64,000 bases of DNA, taken from contig JBBELK010000369.1 in the NCBI GenBank assembly GCA_037783545.1, positions 1,116,001-1,180,000 of the forward strand, written 5' to 3'. Of this stretch, positions 60,401-64,000 are shown one piece after another. The translations under genes were made by a program, and so were the position numbers. Every line of letters begins with the position of its first letter. The stretch's first letter is position 1. The notes under the pieces are model-generated. The model was not told the origin of the DNA and did not search any database. It saw nothing but the letters and a program-made list of their open reading frames with translations. The stretch comes from Henricia sp. BOLD:AAB3569. Its lineage: Eukaryota > Echinodermata > Asteroidea > Spinulosida > Echinasteridae.

Positions 60401-63400
60401 CACACCAGTTTTAACACTTGGTTGCCTACAGTTGCATTTATACTTCTGACTTCAACTGTATGTATCTCGATGTTTAGGTGGAAAATACTTGTAAGCTTCT
60501 GTAAACTCATAATAATGCACAGCGCATGTGAACATGCTCATATGGAACCATGTGCGCAATAGAAATGTAGTAATCAATCATTATTAATCAGACTTGTCTG
60601 ATAGTGTGGACGAAGTCTTCAGACAAAGTCAAACAACATCAAACAATTATCTGTCAGACAAAAATCTGATAGTGAAAGGCCATATAGCTCAGTAAAGTTT
60701 GTTAAATTGTCTCATTGTCAGTATGTTTCCACATAATCAAAATGAACCATTCTTTGTACAAATTTTCGAGTTAGGCTTGATTCACACGAGCCCTTTTCGC
60801 ACATTACGCGGGTCAATTTGACGCACGTCGCTTTGAGAAGAATCGGTGTGGAAGGAATTTGGAGTCAAACGACACAATTAAAAAACACAATTAAAGGCAC
60901 AGGCTCGTCAGCAATGCGCGCGCGCCAAATTCGTGCCACGAAATACGCAGCTCCATGCCTTTGCTGTGGAGCTGCGTATTTCGTGGCACGAATTTGGCGC
61001 GCGCGCATTGCTGACGAGCCTGTGCCTTTAACTTGGGCGGAATTTTTTTTATAGTGATTTTCAGTGCGTCTTTTTACACCAAATTCCCTTCACGCCGCTT
61101 TTTTTCTCAAAGCGACTTATCGCAAATATACCACTATACAAAAGCCGCACTCATATTTGGGTTTAAAAACTTGTAGAACGGACCAACAGAAACCTTATAT
61201 TCGAAAAATGTATTTTGGATCTTTAAGCAAACGTAAGGCAAACTTCTAGAATGTCCTTCGGGAAATAAAGTCAGCAACAAATTTGTACAAAATTGGCAAA
61301 ATAGCAAGCTTATTAAGACCAAGTTTATTAAATTTGATAGTTCACCTTTTTCAAATCGCATGTATTGCCCGTTTGTTAATGTAATTGTCGATGTTTACAA
61401 GTTGAAATGTTTGAAATTGCCACCAGAATTTGATCCAAGAGTACGCATTTTCATTAAGTTTGAAACGCGTAACATTTTTGTTGAACAAAGGTAATTTCCG
61501 CGCTTGTACTCTAAATTGCTCCGTAATGCGGTTTTATTCTTCGGCAGGTGGTCAACGGCCTAAGGGTCATTAAACTATAAAATGAGTTTCTTGTTTTTTT
61601 ATATTCGTGATAGACCCCAGCGGAGTACCAGTCGCTGTACCTGGACCGCATGAATTGGACGGAGAATCGCGGGTACCTGTGGAATAGCCTTGGGACGTTC
61701 GCATATGACGCGGCCTGGGCGGCTGCGTTGGCGTTTGATAAGGCTGTGCATGTGCTCAAAACGAAAAGGTATTGGAAATAATTGTCTGAAAATTGCGGCG
61801 GCGTATGCAAGGGGCCTCATTATATCACATATTCTGCAAATATTTTGTAAGAAGCTAGAGGGCTTCAAAGCCATTTTCCGCGTCTTTACCCTGGGACGCG
61901 CGTTTGTTGGACCCCCCAGCTTTCTATCAAAAACACCATGCTTTGGGTGGATTCCATTCACACTGAGCTTTTTCGCGCGTAAAATTTAACGCGCATCGCT
62001 TTGAGAAAAAGCGATGTGGAGGGAATTTAGAGTGAAAATGATGCACAAAAATCACAGAATCAACTTGAGCGGAAAGTGCTTTTGTGATTCTGTGAATTTT
62101 AGTGCATCATTTCATTCCAAATTCCCGCCACGCCGCAGTTTCTCGAAGCGACGCCCGTCGAATTTACGCGCGAAAAGGCTCAGTATGAATCAACCCTCTA
62201 AGTGTGCGTCAAAAATGTACGTCATAAGTCATAAGAGATGTTTTGTACGCCATCATAGAAAATTTGGGGGGAGAAAATCAAAATTTGCTTGATTTCCCCA
62301 AATTGGCAATAAGCTATCGAGCAATATAACCGCACCTGCGGCATGCTCTAGGTCCGGGGTTATACGGGAAAAAGAGTCACAATTTAGGAAACGTTGACAT
62401 CCGTTGACGCGGGGATAATGAGCACATTGGGCCGGAATTTCTTTTATCAAATTGGGCTCAGGTGGGAAACGGCAATAATTTACTTTCTTTATAGACCGTA
62501 CACAGGATTTGCAAAAAAATTAATCAACCGTTTGAAGAAAGAAATCACTCAAATGGAAGATATGGTTCTAATTGTACAGTGCAATCATTCCACCGGAGAT
62601 GATATCTTTACAGAAGAAAAGGGTGTAAATTGAAGATAAATTGATATAAATTCGCATGCAGACACATTTTTACCAGGGTAACCTGCCTGAAGCTATCCGC
62701 GAAGTCCTCACCAAACTCATCCTTAAACTCATCCTCAAACTCATCCTCGAAGTCACGAAAATTGCAAAATCTAAACTACATGCAGCAAAAGACGCTATTT
62801 TAAACTCAATTACACACGGAAAGCCATGCGATAAAGAATACATGCAATAAAGGGAGCTCATTGTTTATCATGTACTAGTAACCTACATTATAGGTTCGTA
62901 TAGGCCCCTGACTACGGTGGTATTATGGACTTGGTTTCCGTGCAGTATAGCCAGGGAACCACCTAAACAGGACGGTGGCCTCGCACAATTTCTTGAAAGC
63001 AAGAACACAGTTTTTCATAGTTTTCTTGGAACGTAGATGAGGTACTGAGCTGACTTATACACAGGTTGGTTTTTATCATACACATCCTCAATCACACATG
63101 GAGATAACGCCGTTTGTAACAGTTTTCCAATCTTGTTATCAATCTTTAAGACGCAACTTGGTTTTCCTTATAATAGACAACTCATATCTTTAAAACCTTA
63201 TTTTTTTCACCGCTAAGTCCTCTTTGAGAAACGTATACTCCAGAGTTTTTGACAAAGCAAAATTAACGTAAGTAAACAAATTACAAGAATGCCAAAATAC
63301 ATACCAAAATACATCGTATTAGAATATTGTCAAAAAAATCGTTAGTTCCTTTCTGAAATTTCACTGTGTGATGAAACGCACTGATACAATAATCTCAAAA

Positions 63401-63721
63401 GAATGTGTATCGTCATTTCGCGTGCGTCAACATTTATTTGAGCGAAATTGATTTGGCGACTTGCCAAGATTCTCCAGCGAAATCCATCTCATTTATAGTA
63501 AAGGCTTGTATGATCGTTAACAACTGATGAATTATATGGGATTTACGCGCGAGTGATTTTTATTAATGGGTACATTTCTGATTAGGTTTTTGTTCTCTCT
63601 ATACAACGGCAGGTTTTCGGACGGAAGTGTGAAGCGCCTGGAGGATTTCACATACGAAGATAGCGAAATGAGAGAGTTGTTTTTTGCGCTTCTGACCGAA
63701 ACCGAGTTTGATGGCGTTTCT
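44940..63721 (+). CDS. GABA-B-type class C GPCR, extracellular part (partial, continues right)
   Basis: Eight in-frame exons give 490 residues. A signal peptide (MELLWMLLVSMHTYLHIVST) is followed by a Ser/Thr-rich stalk of about 110 residues, then the Venus-flytrap domain: IYLGGYFSFGGGWEGSGM, HDILPGYELKMVWNDTRCEP, YPYFYRTYMPDAAFNTAR, FGWKRVATIHENHEVF, AKIIIGNMYARKARRVLCEA, YVWMLIGWYIDKWW and GTFAYDAAWAAALAF. These match GABBR1/GABBR2 in order and spacing, closer to GABBR1. Of residues known to contact GABA in GABBR1, the two Trp and the Tyr are kept, while the His of RTHPS is Tyr here and the Glu before AYDAxWA is Leu. The seven-helix part lies beyond the window. Invertebrate deuterostomes have many such paralogs, so no gene symbol is given. 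Confidence 0.87.
46268..46384. mobile_element. piggyBac-like palindromic MITE at TTAA, copy 1
   Basis: AGGCACAGGCTCGTCAGCAA and TTGCTGACGAGCCTGTGCCT are perfect inverses directly flanked by TTAA on both sides (46264-46267, 46385-46388). Confidence 0.9.
47830..48195 (-). repeat. R5 repeat copy
   Basis: GAATGTTGGTAAACTAGCCT, GATGCATCAATGCTTCAGAA and TTACCATTGCTATCAACACT; diverged from the other copies. Confidence 0.7.
48232..48716. mobile_element. PIF/Harbinger-like element (GGGGCGTTCG ends) carrying a small ATG/donor segment
   Basis: GGGGCGTTCGATATGCTTAC and GTAAGCAACTCGAACGCCCC are inverted ends, extended by ACCGTGTAACA on each side. A TAA/TAT context flanks them. Inside, ACATGGCGGACAGTTTGGAA followed by CGCGAC|GTGAGTACG looks like a short first coding exon, perhaps of the parent element. 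Confidence 0.75.
49419..50018. mobile_element. Long fold-back element with about 75-bp arms at TA
   Basis: CACTCGACCAAAACAGTTCT, GTCACCAGTAAGACATTT and GGATTTAATGTAGG on the left are the inverse of CCTACATTAAATCC, AAATGTCTTACTGGTGAC and GTTTTTGGTCGAGTG on the right, flanked by TA. A second inverted layer (CAACAAAGGAGTGTG / CACACTCCTTTGTTG) lies inside. No transposase is present. Confidence 0.88.
50552..50612 (+). repeat. Four tandem copies of the 15-mer CACCACCCCTCCCCC
   Basis: The array is regular over about 60 bases. The minus strand is a G-run repeat and could form G-quadruplexes. Confidence 0.85.
51288..51330. repeat. Near-perfect hairpin (GGCAGGAATTCCCGTTAAC)
   Basis: GGCAGGAATTCCCGTTAAC pairs with GTTAACGAGAATTCCTGCC across a five-base loop. 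Confidence 0.8.
52358..52495 (+). CDS. GABA-B-like receptor exon 2
   Basis: Acceptor TCTGTGTACAG and donor ATCGCA|GTAAGT. It reads CEPGLATSVFFDQLYRQPIK, MILGAPCSPASQIMSGTAHY and WNLIA. The CxPG start and WNLI end are family landmarks. 46 codons, phase 0. Confidence 0.9.
52496..53260 (+). other. Receptor intron 2
   Basis: No repeat of the main families and no gene was recognised here; it is AT-rich towards the acceptor. Confidence 0.4.
53261..53431 (+). CDS. GABA-B-like receptor exon 3
   Basis: Acceptor TTTGCCGCAG and donor TCACTG|GTAAAT. It reads ISPSAASPGLSNREKYPYFY, RTYMPDAAFNTARIRLM and EFGWKRVATIHENHEVFSL. The GABBR1 counterpart of RTYMPD is RTHPSA. 57 codons, phase 0. Confidence 0.92.
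53455..53690 (+). repeat. R5 repeat copy
   Basis: GTTGATAGCAATGGTAACAA, GCGTGGATTTGAAAGGTTTT and TTGTTCACCAACATTCTTCT match R5 in direct orientation. Confidence 0.7.
53932..54033 (+). CDS. GABA-B-like receptor exon 4
   Basis: Acceptor TTCTTTTCATCAG and donor CTAAAG|GTAAAA. It reads AIDDLLTSLKAANITIISSE and SFAEDPKNQIENLK, with an NIT glycosylation site. 34 codons, phase 0. Confidence 0.9.
54137..55047. mobile_element. Element with CACTGCAAAAAATG ends and many GGTGTTAA motifs
   Basis: CACTGCAAAAAATGCGGTGT on the left and ACACCCCATTTTTTGCAGTG on the right are inverses, flanked by TA. Inside, TTAACACC or GGTGTTAA recurs many times in both orientations, densest in 54640-55030. Confidence 0.8.
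55207..55320. repeat. Second, truncated CACTGCAAAAACTG element
   Basis: ACACTGCAAAAACTGTGGTG and several TTAACACC/GGTGTTA motifs; only the left end is recognisable. Confidence 0.6.
55486..55869 (+). repeat. Dispersed repeat family R10, copy 2
   Basis: It aligns with 12325-12732: TTTGCAAACGATTTACTTAT, GCGCCACAGAGTGCATGACG and AAACGTGGTACATTTGACAA. Confidence 0.75.
56040..56286. mobile_element. Fold-back MITE (TCTTTCTATAAATTAGGGGTC)
   Basis: CTTTCTATAAATTAGGGGTC pairs with GACCCCTAATTTATAGAAAG; the inner GTGTCCCCCGTTACA pairs with TGTAACGGGGGACAC-type sequence. Confidence 0.85.
57345..58839. mobile_element. 1.5-kb element with GGTCCGCTTCAAACGTCGCG ends at TA, host of a nested element
   Basis: GGTCCGCTTCAAACGTCGCG, CTTATGCCGTGTCGAATTAA on the left is the inverse of TTAATTCGACACGGCATAAG, CGTGACGTTTGAAGCGGGCC on the right, flanked by TA. 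Sub-repeats of the arms (CTTCAAACGTCGTGCTTCTG) recur inside. Confidence 0.88.
57798..58764. mobile_element. Nested TTAA-flanked element with a THAP-like peptide
   Basis: ACAGCTAGAATCCCCCCTT on the left and AAGGGGGGATTCTAGCTGT on the right, flanked by TTAA, indicate a piggyBac-type insertion. On the plus strand from the ATG at 57843, the frame MEVYVSTTPSQLVFHKK runs on to GFCLKRKAVPTLF; AVPTxF is the typical end of a THAP zinc finger. The upstream Cys/His residues are not visible, so it is at most a fragment. Confidence 0.6.
58930..59168. mobile_element. MITE (GGGGCCAATTT ends), copy 2
   Basis: GGGGGCCAATTTTGTAAAGC and GCTTTATGAAATTGGCCCCT with the same centre as 34477-34720 (CAAAATCGTATGTGATGTAT, ACACAAGTTG). 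Confidence 0.85.
59215..59280 (+). CDS. GABA-B-like receptor exon 5
   Basis: Acceptor TATTCATTTTCAG and donor TGTGAG|GTGGGT. It reads NQDAKIIIGNMYARKARRVL and CE. 22 codons, phase 0. It keeps the Tyr and Cys of the GABBR1 LFYETEARKVFCE segment. Confidence 0.9.
59551..59748 (+). CDS. GABA-B-like receptor exon 6
   Basis: Acceptor CCTATACATAG and donor GGAATC|GTAAGC. It reads AYKQGMTGPDYVWMLIGWYI, KWWLEKDDTITCSMRELRL and AVEGVQYISTESLPLSTSDK. The YVWMLIGWY and AVEG landmarks fit closely. 66 codons, phase 0. Confidence 0.93.
60010..60510 (+). mobile_element. tRNA-derived SINE interrupted by a Tc1-type MITE
   Basis: The head GTGGCCGAGTGGTTTGGGTC and GGGTTCGATACCCGG and the body run to CACCCACC (60232). 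The sequence resumes as TATGTATCTCGATGTTTAGG after the insert; the intact copy at 7406 reads CACCCACCTATGTATCTCAA. Confidence 0.88.
60235..60458. mobile_element. Tc1/Sleeping-Beauty-type MITE, copy B
   Basis: CAGTTGAAGTCAGAAGTATA and TATACTTCTGACTTCAACTG at TA. The interior is the reverse complement of copy A at 22757. Confidence 0.92.
60775..61140. mobile_element. Palindromic MITE (TTTTCGCACATTACGCGGG family), copy 2, interrupted
   Basis: The outer arms CACGTCGCTTTGAGAAGAAT and CTTTTTTTCTCAAAGCGACT are inverses. The piggyBac-like palindrome at 60895 sits in its centre. Confidence 0.8.
60895..61027. mobile_element. piggyBac-like palindromic MITE at TTAA, copy 2
   Basis: AGGCACAGGCTCGTCAGCAA to CGTATTTCGTGGCACG and back; nearly the whole 133 bp is palindromic. 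TTAA flanks both sides (60891-60894, 61028-61031). Confidence 0.93.
61614..61768 (+). CDS. GABA-B-like receptor exon 7
   Basis: Acceptor ATATTCGTGATAG and donor AAAAG|GTATTG. It reads TPAEYQSLYLDRMNWTENRG, YLWNSLGTFAYDAAWAAALA and FDKAVHVLKTKR. The AYDAxWAxALA motif is the class signature. It exits in phase 2. Confidence 0.92.
61955..62205. mobile_element. Palindromic MITE (TTTTTCGCGCGTAAAATTTAACG family), copy 3
   Basis: CTTTTTCGCGCGTAAAATTT and AATTTACGCGCGAAAAGGC; inner AAAATCACAGAATCAACTTG and TGTGATTCTGTGAATTTT. It shows the uninterrupted centre that is split in copy 2. Confidence 0.85.
62696..62750 (+). repeat. Short tandem repeat of AAACTCATCCTC
   Basis: Three to four 12-base units (AAACTCATCCTTAAACTCAT pattern) in the intron before exon 8. 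Confidence 0.75.
62893..63155 (-). repeat. Dispersed repeat family R3, inverted copy
   Basis: TATAGCCAGGGAACCACCTA, GATGAGGTACTGAGCTGACT and CACACATGGAGATAACGCCG. It shows the intact target site for the insertion at 11341. Confidence 0.8.
63613..63721 (+). CDS. GABA-B-like receptor exon 8
   Basis: Acceptor CTATACAACGGCAG and donor GTTTCT|GTAAGT. With the AG from exon 7 it reads RFSDGSVKRLEDFTYEDSEM and LFFALLTETEFDGVS. The FxGVS end precedes the conserved GxVxF strand in GABBR1. Phase 0; the gene goes on past the edge. Confidence 0.9.
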
Positions 63722-63910
63722 GTAAGTTCCGCTTAAACATTTAATAGGTCTAAGACATGATGACGTAATAATGACGCCATGCTTTGCTTACACTACTCGC
63801 AATAAGTTATAGGGATATTGGTATGTTTTTTGTTGTTTTTTTAAATGACTGTTTTCACCTATTCCTGTGATGAGATACAAAATTGTCTAATCATATACAA
63901 AATCATTATA

Positions 63911-64000
63911 ATTCTTCATGGGTTTCCTCACGCTTACGAGTGACAGTGCAATGAGCACTATTGAGGAATCCTTGGTATGAATACCAGAAAGAAATCATAA
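63911..64000 (+). repeat. SINE 3' end, cut by the window edge
   Basis: ATTCTTCATGGGTTTCCTCA, TTGAGGAATCCTTGGTATGA and ATACCAGAAAGAAAT match the tail of 13476-13843. Confidence 0.85.

Overview
The window looks like nuclear DNA from an animal. Its genes are split by many short GT-AG introns, it is AT-rich, and it is packed with small tRNA-derived SINEs and fold-back DNA transposons (MITEs). The genes recognised are a ciliary CPLANE1 gene, an HMGXB4 gene and a GABA-B-type receptor gene. Compact introns full of such MITEs fit a marine invertebrate deuterostome, probably an echinoderm such as a sea star. The phylum is an inference from gene and repeat style only.

Layout. (1) 1-1253, minus strand: one long open exon for a single-pass membrane protein with a signal peptide, three Ig-like domains and a tail with a YLDM motif. 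It runs off the left edge, and an intron in its 5' leader is visible at 1270-1619. (2) 3989-36013, plus strand: 28 exons of CPLANE1 (C5orf42/JBTS17), read to its stop codon; intron phases join into about 3021 residues. The N-terminal part is not in the window, so the Ig gene may sit antisense inside a CPLANE1 intron. (3) 38148-42857, minus strand: a complete six-exon HMGXB4-like gene (about 714 residues) with a Lys-rich half, an HMG box split over two exons and the conserved C-terminal segment. It is tail-to-tail with CPLANE1. (4) 44940-63721, plus strand: eight exons of a class C GPCR of the GABA-B type. They cover the signal peptide, a Ser/Thr-rich stalk and most of the Venus-flytrap domain, and the gene continues past the right edge.

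The genes do not form an operon-like unit. CPLANE1 belongs to the ciliogenesis and planar-polarity machinery, HMGXB4 is a nuclear HMG-box protein, and the other two are cell-surface proteins. I found no rRNA, CRISPR or prokaryotic features, and no intact transposase or reverse transcriptase gene.

The introns and intergenic DNA are a mosaic of nested mobile elements. In several cases the empty target site can be read from another repeat copy. These include a hAT-like element with a perfect 8-bp target duplication 15 bp past a CPLANE1 splice donor, a PIF/Harbinger-like element with a TTA duplication, two piggyBac-like palindromes at TTAA, and two Tc1/Sleeping-Beauty-type MITEs at TA. The most unusual points are a CPLANE1 splice donor that seems to lie inside a MITE, duplicated symmetric exons at the CPLANE1 C-terminus, a GABA-B-like receptor lacking two expected GABA-contact residues, and a 1.5-kb nested element carrying a THAP-like peptide.
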